Source: JAAXVQ01 sp964604705
GTDB taxonomy: Bacteria > Oederibacteriota > JAAXVQ01
NCBI GenBank assembly: GCA_964604705.1
Contig: CAZSAP010000004.1
Coordinates: forward strand, 1 to 64,000
DNA length: 64,000 nucleotides
Direction of reading: 5' to 3'
This document shows, piece after piece, positions 15,969 through 22,667 of this stretch. Below the pieces are notes generated by a model. That model was not told the DNA's origin. It made no database searches and worked only from the letters and a program-made list of their open reading frames with translations. Position numbers and translations under genes: made by a program. Each line of letters starts with the position of its first letter. The stretch's first letter is position 1.

Positions 15969-16444
15969 TGACATCTTTGATTTGGTGGGAACTGTTGTTG
16001 CGTTTGGGGTTGGCGGTGGTGTTGGGCGCGGCCATGGGGTATAACCCGGAGCGGGCCCGCAAGCCGGCCGGACTTCGCACCCATGTGCTGGTGAGTGTGG
16101 GGTCGGCCATGTTCATGCTGATTTCTTTAGAGATGTATTTTCGTTTTAATCATGGCGGTACTTCCGTGGACCCGGGACGCATTGCCGCCCAAGTGGTGAG
16201 CGGGATCGGGTTTATCGGTGCAGGCACCATTTTGCATTCCGAGGGCGGCTTGGTCAAAGGTTTGACCACGGCCGCTTCGGTGTGGGCGGTTTCCGGAGTG
16301 GGCTTGGCCTGCGGTGCGGGTATGTATGAACTTGCGGTCTTGGGCACCGTGGCGACGTTGGTGGCCTTGGCGCTGATCAATCAGTATTTATATGCCAGCG
16401 AGAAGAAAGCCCAGCGAAATGGGCAAGATAAGAAAAGTGATTGA
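15968..16444 (+). CDS. MgtC/SapB family membrane protein
   Basis: 158 aa, inner membrane, about four to five hydrophobic helices. MgtC-family marks are the conserved N-terminal RLGLAVVLGAAMGYNPERARKPAGLRTH, VSVGSAMFMLIS, the DPGRIAAQVVSGIGFIGAGTIL segment, and KGLTTAASVWAVSGVGLACG. MgtC proteins act in magnesium limitation and, in pathogens, on the F-type ATPase; the role here is unknown. It lacks the cytoplasmic ACT-like domain of long MgtC proteins. The ATG overlaps the stop of the lipoprotein upstream. Confidence 0.88.
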   Translation: MTSLIWWELLLRLGLAVVLGAAMGYNPERARKPAGLRTHVLVSVGSAMFMLISLEMYFRFNHGGTSVDPGRIAAQVVSGIGFIGAGTILHSEGGLVKGLTTAASVWAVSGVGLACGAGMYELAVLGTVATLVALALINQYLYASEKKAQRNGQDKKSD

Positions 16445-16468
16445 CGTTCGCATTTTGTGTGATATGAT
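16441..16468 (+). promoter_or_regulatory. Candidate promoter of the lipoprotein at 16518
   Basis: TTGACG (16441-16446), 16 bases, TATGAT (16463-16468), overlapping the end of the MgtC-like gene. Confidence 0.45.
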
Positions 16469-16517
16469 CAATGCCTAAGCTTACATCCTCCTGCATGGTG
16501 AAAGGAGCCGATCATCC

Positions 16518-17090
16518 TTGAAAGGTCTCGGACGTAATTTACCGGTTGTGGTTTTATGTTGCATCACAGTAAGCTTCATGGGTGTGGGTTGCTCGAAGAA
16601 AACTACAGAAAAGGTCGCTCCTGCGGCAGCATCTCAAACCGGATCAGCACCAACGACGTCGGCTCCGGCCGGTGGGCTTCAGATTACAGGCAGCGAAAAC
16701 ATCAATGAGTTGATTGCGTCGTTGCAGACAACCAAGACGCCTTACACGGGGAATTTGACGCCGGAGAAAGCCGCGGAGATAACCAACTCCGTAGCCAAAG
16801 TCAGTCTGGCTGAAATTCCGTCCAAGGATTTGCCCAAAGATCCCAAGGTCATGGTGGAAATCAACGACCGCATTCGTCAGAAGAGTGATGCGATTTATTC
16901 TCAGAACGGGACGACCATGGGCGAAGTCATGCGCTACATCAGCGACTTGTCCCCGCAGGACCGTGAGAAGTACAACAAGAAATTGACCGATCTTTTCCTG
17001 GAAGACAGCAAGAAACGGGCGGAAATTGCAGCCAAGGAAGCGCCGCCGCAAACGGTGCCCAAGGCCGAAGGCGCAAAAGGAAAAAAATAA
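16518..17090 (+). CDS. Small predicted lipoprotein, function unknown
   Basis: 190 aa from a TTG at 16518, with AAAGGAG ten bases upstream. The signal peptide ends at Cys25 (MGVGC; an imperfect lipobox), then KKTTEKVAPAAASQTG, a low-complexity Ala/Ser/Thr linker typical of lipoproteins. The rest is helical and charged (EKAAEITNSVAKVSLAEIPSKDLPKDPKVMVEI; YISDLSPQDREKYNKKLTDLF) and ends in a Lys-rich tail. No family recognised. It has its own promoter and terminator, so it is probably monocistronic. Confidence 0.75.
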   Translation: MKGLGRNLPVVVLCCITVSFMGVGCSKKTTEKVAPAAASQTGSAPTTSAPAGGLQITGSENINELIASLQTTKTPYTGNLTPEKAAEITNSVAKVSLAEIPSKDLPKDPKVMVEINDRIRQKSDAIYSQNGTTMGEVMRYISDLSPQDREKYNKKLTDLFLEDSKKRAEIAAKEAPPQTVPKAEGAKGKK

Positions 17091-17115
17091 GTTCCGTTGA
17101 CGCATAAACGATTCA

Positions 17116-17150
17116 GACCGGCCCCGGGATTTCGGGACCGGTCTTTTTTT
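17116..17150 (+). terminator. Intrinsic terminator before surE
   Basis: GACCGG-CCCCG...CGGGA-CCGGTC stem (17116-17143) followed by seven T (17144-17150). Confidence 0.9.
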
Positions 17151-17170
17151 ATCCCAAAGGTGGTTTGTAT

Positions 17171-17947
17171 ATGAACTTAGACGCAGATATTCTCATTTCC
17201 AATGACGACGGCATCCATGCTCCGGGCTTGCAGGCCTTGAAAGAGGCCTTGTGCAAGCTGGGCAAGGTCTTGGTGGTGGCGCCGGATGTCGAGAAAAGTG
17301 CCTTCGGGCACGGCATTACGCTGATGACGCCCTTGCGCACCGGGGAAGTGTACAAGGACGGAAAATTTTTCGGCCTCTCGGTCACGGGCACACCGGCCGA
17401 TTGCGTGAAATTGGCCCTGCATACACTTATGCCCAAGCTGCCCAAGCTGGTGGTCTCGGGGATTAACCTGGGGCCCAATGCCGGCACCAATGTCCTGTAT
17501 TCCGGGACCGTGGCGGCCGCCCGCGAAGGCACGATCTTCGGCGTACCCAGCTTGGCTTCGTCCATTCGTTCGTTTCAGCGCGATGTGGATTTTACCTTGG
17601 CGGCGGAATACACCCGGCGTTTTGCGGAATGGATTCTCGCACACCCGTTGCCCACCGGTATCTTGCTGAATGTGAATGTGCCGGCGCTGCCTGCCGATAA
17701 GATCCAGGGCGTGAAAGTCACACGTGTGGCGCGCTATCGCTATCGGGACCGCTACGAAGTGCGGCAAGAACGCGGACGCGTTTATTATTGGCTGACCGGG
17801 GAAGACGCCGAGGTGTTGGACCCGCAACCGGATCATGATTCCGTGGCCGTCGATGCCGGTTATGTGTCCGTGACCCCGTTGGGGTACGACCTGACCCAGA
17901 GCAACCTGATGCCTTCGCTGACCGAGGCGTTTACCGCCTGGCGTTAG
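17171..17947 (+). CDS. surE: 5'/3'-nucleotidase SurE
   Basis: 258 aa. It is a metal-dependent phosphatase on nucleoside monophosphates. The N-terminal ISNDDGIHAPGLQAL carries the metal-binding Asp-Asp pair, SAFGHGIT the metal-binding Ser, and VSGINLGPNAGTNVLYSGTVAAA the conserved Asn and the GTVAAA turn. The ATG at 17171 is seven bases from AAAGGTGG; the TTG at 17165 is only one base away and is rejected. The length is normal. It sits right after a terminator, so it needs a promoter close to or inside that region. Confidence 0.95.
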   Translation: MNLDADILISNDDGIHAPGLQALKEALCKLGKVLVVAPDVEKSAFGHGITLMTPLRTGEVYKDGKFFGLSVTGTPADCVKLALHTLMPKLPKLVVSGINLGPNAGTNVLYSGTVAAAREGTIFGVPSLASSIRSFQRDVDFTLAAEYTRRFAEWILAHPLPTGILLNVNVPALPADKIQGVKVTRVARYRYRDRYEVRQERGRVYYWLTGEDAEVLDPQPDHDSVAVDAGYVSVTPLGYDLTQSNLMPSLTEAFTAWR

Positions 17948-17970
17948 TCGCGGGCAAATATTTTTGTGGA

Positions 17971-18070
17971 TAGGTGCTCAATCGCCATCGACTTTTCTTG
18001 CTGCGGAACTCGCCGCTTAAGCGGCTCGGGCAGTCCTCGCGGCGAAAATTCGCCGGCGATCAAGCACCTA
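17971..18070. repeat. Dispersed-type 100-bp imperfect palindrome
   Basis: TAGGTGCT plus eight more bases (17971-17986) pairs with the last 16 bases (18055-18070), 14 of 16 matching. The middle holds the perfect palindrome GCCGCTTAAGCGGC and the block CTGCGGAACTCGCCGC. It is non-coding. It resembles repeat families known to be scattered through other bacterial genomes, but only one copy is in this window. Confidence 0.6.
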
Positions 18071-18110
18071 AATAATTTATTTAATTTATTATCTGTGTGG
18101 AAATTTTTAG

Positions 18111-18139
18111 TTGCACTGACAGAGGCTTTGCACTACAAT
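18111..18139 (+). promoter_or_regulatory. Promoter of tRNA-Val
   Basis: TTGCAC (18111-18116), 17 bases, TACAAT (18134-18139), 24 bases before the tRNA. Confidence 0.65.
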
Positions 18140-18162
18140 ACGTCCTCTGTTCACGGAATTAA

Positions 18163-18239
18163 GGGCTGTTAGCTCAGGTGGTTAGAGTGCTTGCTTGACA
18201 TGCAAGAGGTCACAGGTTCGAGTCCTGTACAGCCCACCA
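18163..18239 (+). tRNA. tRNA-Val (anticodon GAC)
   Basis: 77 bases with a full cloverleaf: acceptor stem GGGCTGT/ACAGCCC, D arm GCTC...GAGT, anticodon stem CTTGC/GCAAG with loop TTGACAT (anticodon GAC), T arm ACAGG-TTCGAGT-CCTGT, and an encoded CCA end. It reads Val GUC/GUU codons. Confidence 0.97.
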
Positions 18240-18379
18240 TTTTTTCGCTTCTATTTCTATCATCCATTTTCCCTCTAATCCCTTACCCCTCCGCCGCTTA
18301 AATATGGTATAACTAAGTCGAACGTTTCGTTTGCGTCTCACGCTCGACCATCTCCTCCCAGGAGGCGAGTGCTGGATAC

Positions 18380-19390
18380 ATGGACGTGCACCGTTCGTCA
18401 TCCCAGTTTAAGCTGGACCCTTCCTCGTTGTTTCCTTGGCTGGTTAATTTTTTTACTGCCCGTTATCAAGGCCAACCCAATAAAAGTTTGATCGACGTCT
18501 ACAAAGTGCATAAGGAATTCCAGGAATGGGATTCGGCGCAGCTGGAGTCTTTGTTTCAGCAGCGCGTGCACGTCATGGCCTTCTTGGAACATGAGCCCTC
18601 GCGTGCGCACCTTACGGATGTATTGGCGCGCATGACCGCGGCGTTTGTTTACCAAGGGCGGAATTACTTGCCCCCCACGGAGAAAAACCATCGCCGCTTG
18701 CAGCACTTGTTTCAGCAAGGACTCCAGGAGACCTTGCATCTGTTGCAAACCGCGGAAGCGCGCTATTGGCAGTCCGCCTACCGCATGCTCTTGAAATGTC
18801 ACCTTGTGCGCCTGCATGCGGTGATGGCCTCCCTGATGGACCCGGCCCAAACCAGTGAATTCAATTATGCCTGGCTTTACCGGGATGCCTTAACCTCCGA
18901 GTATTCTCCCGAGTGGCAGCTGCAGGCCTTGGGCCTTTCGGAAGCAAGCGTGGGTGGCGAAGTGTTGGACCTGGGGTGTGGGAAACAAGCCAACCTGGTC
19001 CGCTTCCTCCGACGCGAATCGCGCCCGATCTCGGGCTTGGATCGCTGGGCCGCACCGCAAGAGGGTGTGACTCAGGGGGATTGGTTTGAACTAAGCTTCA
19101 AGCCGGAACGCTGGGATTTGATCATGTCGCATGTGGCGTTCTCGGCCCAGGCCTGGTTTCATATGTCCACCCCGGGGGAGTCGGAAAAATATGCGGCCAA
19201 ATACCAGGAGTTGCTCCACGCCTTGAAACCCAAGGGGCGGTTTGTCTATTTTCCCGCACTGCCTTTTTTGGAACACCTCATTTCTCCAGACCAATTTCAA
19301 TGTTGTTACCAGGAAGTACCCGGGTCGGGCGCTGAGCTGCATACCTCCGGCCCGCGGCCGTTGTGTGCGCACGTCACCCGCATTGTCTAG
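18380..19390 (+). CDS. Class I SAM-dependent methyltransferase-like protein
   Basis: 336 aa. Residues 1-170 are helical and unrecognised. The C-terminal half has a methyltransferase motif I, EVLDLGCGKQANLVRFL (about residues 194-210), an acidic residue at the end of strand 2 (SGLD), and a post-motif strand WDLIMSHVAF. A motif-like KPKGRFVYFPAL follows. The substrate is unknown. AGGAGG lies 14 bases before the ATG, inside a CTCCT-CCC-AGGAG hairpin that could hide it. The 3' end overlaps the convergent amylase gene by four bases. Confidence 0.75.
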   Translation: MDVHRSSSQFKLDPSSLFPWLVNFFTARYQGQPNKSLIDVYKVHKEFQEWDSAQLESLFQQRVHVMAFLEHEPSRAHLTDVLARMTAAFVYQGRNYLPPTEKNHRRLQHLFQQGLQETLHLLQTAEARYWQSAYRMLLKCHLVRLHAVMASLMDPAQTSEFNYAWLYRDALTSEYSPEWQLQALGLSEASVGGEVLDLGCGKQANLVRFLRRESRPISGLDRWAAPQEGVTQGDWFELSFKPERWDLIMSHVAFSAQAWFHMSTPGESEKYAAKYQELLHALKPKGRFVYFPALPFLEHLISPDQFQCCYQEVPGSGAELHTSGPRPLCAHVTRIV

Positions 19391-20748
19391 CGTCTGACAT
19401 AGATGCGGGCCCAGGACGGCGGCACGGTAAGGCTGTTTTTTCCCGGGCGCCATTCCCACCAGGTCCCGCAGTTGAGCACATCTTCCCAGCGGCTGTTTTC
19501 CCATTCCGGAAGTTTTAGTTCTACAGTACTTTCTTTTTCAGCACTGTTTAGCAGAATTAAAATGGTTTCTTCAGGCGTAGTGCGCACGAAGGCGAACTGT
19601 TCCATGCCCACGAAGAGCTGACGATATTTCCCGTGCAGCAAGGCGGGGTGCTCGCGCCGCACATGGGCCAGGTTCCGGAGGGCGGCGTACAGGTCCGGAT
19701 GCGGGGCGTGCGCACCCACGGACCCAAGCTCAATTTCAGGCCGGAGCGGAGCATCGGTTCCGGGTTGTTTCATACCCAACCAGCCCCACTCGCTGCCGTA
19801 GTAGATAGACGGTACGCCGGGCAGCGTGAAGAGGAGGCAGTACAGGGGATACAGGTGTCGGCTCTGGTGCAACGTGCTGGCCACGCGGTTGACATCGTGA
19901 TTGTCCGCAAACGCATACAATGGTAGGTTTTTGTACAAGCCGTTCTCGCCAAACTGCCGGTTGAGCGTATACGCCATTTCAAAATAATTTTTGTCATTCA
20001 AACTGGAGTAGAGCCCCTTGTAGGCTTCGTAATTGGTTACCGCATCCAGGGTTTCGGGATTGGCCCACCGGCGGTAGTCGCCGTGGATCACTTCTCCGAG
20101 CAGCCAGAAGTCGGGTTTGAGCGAACGGCACCACGCGCCCAGTTCACGCAAAAAGTCCAGGTCCAGGCAATCGGCGGCATCCAAGCGCAGTCCGTCAAGG
20201 TCGTACTCGCGAATCCAAGTGGCAACGGCTTCAAAGAGATGGTTTTTCACATCCGCGTTTTTCAGATTCAGTTTGACCAGCGAAAGATGCCCCTGCCAGG
20301 TGGCATAGGTAAACGGATCCCCGCAGGGATTGCTTGGCCCAAAATGCAGGTCCTGAAACCAGGCGCAGAACGGGGATGCCGGGCCTTTCTCCTGCACATC
20401 CCGGAAGGCCCAGAAGCGCCGCCCCACATGATTGAAAACCGCATCCAAAATCACGCGGTGTCCGTCCGCGTGGAAACGGGACACGACGTCGCGCAGGGTT
20501 TCATCGGTACCCAAGCGGCGGTCGAGATGGAAATAATCGGCCGTATCGTATCCGTGCGTGGAGGATTCAAAGAGCGGGCCGAGGTACACCGCGTTGGCCC
20601 CCAAGTCGCGCATGTGACTGCTCCACGCCGCGAGTTTTTCCAAACGCGGTTCGGGCGTAAGTGTGCCGTTGTTTTCCGGCGGGGCTCCGCAGAGTCCCAG
20701 GGGATAGATGTGATAAAAAACCGATTCAGATGCCCAGTGGTGTGACAT
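19387..20748 (-). CDS. GH13 alpha-amylase family glycoside hydrolase
   Basis: 453 aa, no signal peptide, so cytoplasmic. It is a TIM-barrel GH13 enzyme acting on alpha-glucans or maltodextrins. All four conserved regions are present: VILDAVFNHVG (about 99-109), GLRLDAADCLD with nucleophile Asp190, GEVIHG with acid/base Glu219, and FADNHD with Asp285. The compact size, and the start SESVFYHIYPLGLCGAP, resemble small maltogenic or neopullulanase-like enzymes. GGGAGG precedes the ATG. It lies downstream of a TetR gene, and a perfect TetR-type palindrome sits 23 bases before its start, so it is probably controlled by that repressor. Confidence 0.92.
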   Translation of the reverse strand: MSHHWASESVFYHIYPLGLCGAPPENNGTLTPEPRLEKLAAWSSHMRDLGANAVYLGPLFESSTHGYDTADYFHLDRRLGTDETLRDVVSRFHADGHRVILDAVFNHVGRRFWAFRDVQEKGPASPFCAWFQDLHFGPSNPCGDPFTYATWQGHLSLVKLNLKNADVKNHLFEAVATWIREYDLDGLRLDAADCLDLDFLRELGAWCRSLKPDFWLLGEVIHGDYRRWANPETLDAVTNYEAYKGLYSSLNDKNYFEMAYTLNRQFGENGLYKNLPLYAFADNHDVNRVASTLHQSRHLYPLYCLLFTLPGVPSIYYGSEWGWLGMKQPGTDAPLRPEIELGSVGAHAPHPDLYAALRNLAHVRREHPALLHGKYRQLFVGMEQFAFVRTTPEETILILLNSAEKESTVELKLPEWENSRWEDVLNCGTWWEWRPGKNSLTVPPSWARIYVRR

Positions 20749-20770
20749 GATGTCCTCCCAAGTGATTGTG

Positions 20771-20782
20771 TACCGATCGGTA
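20771..20782 (-). promoter_or_regulatory. Second TetR-type operator, before the amylase gene
   Basis: A perfect palindrome TACCGATCGGTA between the TetR stop and the amylase start. It shares TACCG..CGGTA with the operator of the TetR gene. On the minus strand it lies in a weak promoter-like layout (TTTACC, 17 bases, TACACA). Confidence 0.65.
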
Positions 20783-20802
20783 TAGATCGGGTAAAAAAAA
20801 TA

Positions 20803-21369
20803 TCAGGAAAAAATGCCGTGCATGAACTGATGCAGCGCCTTGTACGTCAAGTCGTCCTGGTGGGTAAATTTTCCGGCTAGCACATTGCCCACATAGGCAT
20901 GAATGAATCCCAGAAACGTGGCCGCATAAAGTTTTTGTCGTCCGCGCATGTTCCCGTGGTCTTGGGCGGCACTGGCAAACAACGTCTCCAAGAGTGCCAC
21001 CGGCTGTTCGGCAAACCGGGTGGCGATTTTATACGCGGCACTCTCCGGCGGTGCGAACATGAGGGAAACGTGAAAGCGGTAAAAATCCTGGTGGGTGTGG
21101 GCAAAGGCATAGTAGGTTTCCAGCACCGTGGTCAGGGTCTTGGTCAAGTCCCCCTGATAATGCGCGGCCGTGGCCAGGCGTTCGCACAAGCGTCCGAAAT
21201 AGTCTTCCAGCAAAGCCGTGAGCAAGCCCTCTTTGTTTCCAAAGTAATGATACAGCGTGGGCTTGGTGATCTCGGAGGCATCCACGATCTCCTGGATGCC
21301 AATGCCGTCGTAGCCGCGGGAGGCAAAAAGTTTAAGGGCGCATTGTAAAATGTTTGAACGATTGTCCAT
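20803..21369 (-). CDS. TetR/AcrR family transcriptional repressor
   Basis: 188 aa from the ATG at 21369, which has AAGGAG at seven bases; an in-frame ATG at 21417 would lie on the -35 element and is rejected. The N-terminal helix-turn-helix is typical: ILQCALKLFASRGYDGIGIQEIVDASEITKPTLYHYFGNKEGLL (about 6-50). The C-terminal ligand-binding half is helical. It lies directly upstream of the amylase gene on the same strand. Two matching palindromes suggest self-repression and control of the amylase. The inducer is unknown, perhaps a maltodextrin or an unrelated small molecule. Confidence 0.9.
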   Translation of the reverse strand: MDNRSNILQCALKLFASRGYDGIGIQEIVDASEITKPTLYHYFGNKEGLLTALLEDYFGRLCERLATAAHYQGDLTKTLTTVLETYYAFAHTHQDFYRFHVSLMFAPPESAAYKIATRFAEQPVALLETLFASAAQDHGNMRGRQKLYAATFLGFIHAYVGNVLAGKFTHQDDLTYKALHQFMHGIFS

Positions 21370-21388
21370 GAGGTTCTCCTTGGAACCG

Positions 21389-21417
21389 AATATACCGTTC
21401 GGTATAGTGCTTGTCAA
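21389..21417 (-). promoter_or_regulatory. Promoter and operator of the TetR gene
   Basis: On the minus strand TTGACA (21412-21417), 17 bases, TATATT (21389-21394). The perfect palindrome TATACCG-TT-CGGTATA (21391-21406) fills the spacer and overlaps the -10, a classic repression site. Confidence 0.8.
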
Positions 21418-21449
21418 GTGAGGAATTTATCGAAGATAAAAAAGTAGGT

Positions 21450-22667
21450 CTAGTCGTGATTGGGGTCAGGCGGTGCTGGTCGGTGAGTGAGTTCCGCGTG
21501 CGGAAAATAGTGCTTTAAGATCAGGTCGTAGCGCTGCCCGGCCAGGGCGCGACCGCGAGCCCCCCATTGGCAGAGCCCGACCCCGTGTCCCAAACCGTGT
21601 CCGTGAAAATGAACACCCTGTGAGTCCTGATCCACCGAAAACCACGTGCTCTTGATTTGATGCCAATGACCGCCTTGTCCCCAGAGTCGGTAAAAGGCAT
21701 CGCCGGAAAGTGTGTGCCTGCGGGCCTGAGAAAAGTGCAGGGTGAGGTGTTTGACGCGGCCGGAAGGGTCGCGTTCGTCCACGGAGATGGTTTTGACTGT
21801 CGACGGCAAAGTCAATCCTTGTCGGCGCAGATGCCGGGAGAGGGCTTGGGATGTGAGTGATAGGGTCCACGTATAGTCCGGCGAGTCACGGCAATAATCG
21901 CCTCCGGGCCCGGCATCCTCCACACCAGCATAGGAAAAACCATCTCGGCCTTGGGGGCTCGTCCAGACGTCCGAGGGCGAGGTGGTGCGGCCTCCGCAGG
22001 TGGAGTGGTAGAGCGCGGATACGGGCAGGTGATTTTGGGTGAGCACCCATCCCGAGGTGGACGCCACCGCATTGGCGGCGGCCGGATCGTCCGAGTGCCC
22101 GCCGAAGACTTGGCAATGGGTAAGATCACAGACATCGGCGTTTTGGTCTGCATGACGTTGCGCCTGGGCGGCCAGATAGGTCCGGCAAAGAACGGCTTGA
22201 ACCTTCAGGGCTTCTGCGGGCCAGTGGGTCGGCATTTCGTGAGCGACCACCGAGGTAAGGTAAGCCTCTTCGGAAACCTGATTGCAGACCCGCAGCCCCG
22301 AAGCGTGACCTGTCACCGTGAGGGTGCCGTCGAAAGAGCAAGCTGTGGTTTTTGGGGTTTTGACCCAAAGCCGGGCTTGTTGGCGACCGGGTTCAATGCG
22401 CAGGGGGCCGGATACGGCATGCTTTAGGTGCGTGACGTGCAGCTGCAGGTCAGAAGTAAGCACGAGTTCCAGGGGTTCTTGCGCCGCGAGCTGAACGAGG
22501 GTGGACCCGGTTTGTTCATCCACCACGCGCAGCCCGCCGGGTGAAGACAGGTGGAGCCGGTGGAGCGTTTGGGTTTGGAAGAGCAAGACCCGAACCTCGG
22601 CCTGGCAGGGGAGCGTGAAGCCCAAAAGTAAAAGCAGGAGCGGGACAAACATGGGGCGCAGATTCAT
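21450..22667 (-). CDS. SpoIID/LytB-domain protein, likely peptidoglycan lytic enzyme
   Basis: 405 aa with a signal peptide (MFVPLLLLLLGFTLPCQA). The SpoIID domain is marked by EAYLTSVVAHEMPTHWPAEALKVQAVLCRTYL, with the likely catalytic Glu in HEM, then STSGWVLTQ, YHSTCGGRTTSPSDVW and the C-terminal GHGLGHGVGLCQWGARGRAL. SpoIID is a lytic transglycosylase that cuts stem-peptide-free glycan during sporulation; relatives outside spore-formers are wall-remodelling enzymes. The ATG overlaps the pbpC stop by four bases (ATGA), so a synthase and a hydrolase of the wall are translationally coupled. Confidence 0.9.
   Translation of the reverse strand: MNLRPMFVPLLLLLLGFTLPCQAEVRVLLFQTQTLHRLHLSSPGGLRVVDEQTGSTLVQLAAQEPLELVLTSDLQLHVTHLKHAVSGPLRIEPGRQQARLWVKTPKTTACSFDGTLTVTGHASGLRVCNQVSEEAYLTSVVAHEMPTHWPAEALKVQAVLCRTYLAAQAQRHADQNADVCDLTHCQVFGGHSDDPAAANAVASTSGWVLTQNHLPVSALYHSTCGGRTTSPSDVWTSPQGRDGFSYAGVEDAGPGGDYCRDSPDYTWTLSLTSQALSRHLRRQGLTLPSTVKTISVDERDPSGRVKHLTLHFSQARRHTLSGDAFYRLWGQGGHWHQIKSTWFSVDQDSQGVHFHGHGLGHGVGLCQWGARGRALAGQRYDLILKHYFPHAELTHRPAPPDPNHD

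Noticed and set aside
18210..18401. Small minus-strand ORF over the tRNA-Val
   Set aside because: It reads through the tRNA in antisense and ends in the sequence typical of spurious tRNA-overlapping ORFs.
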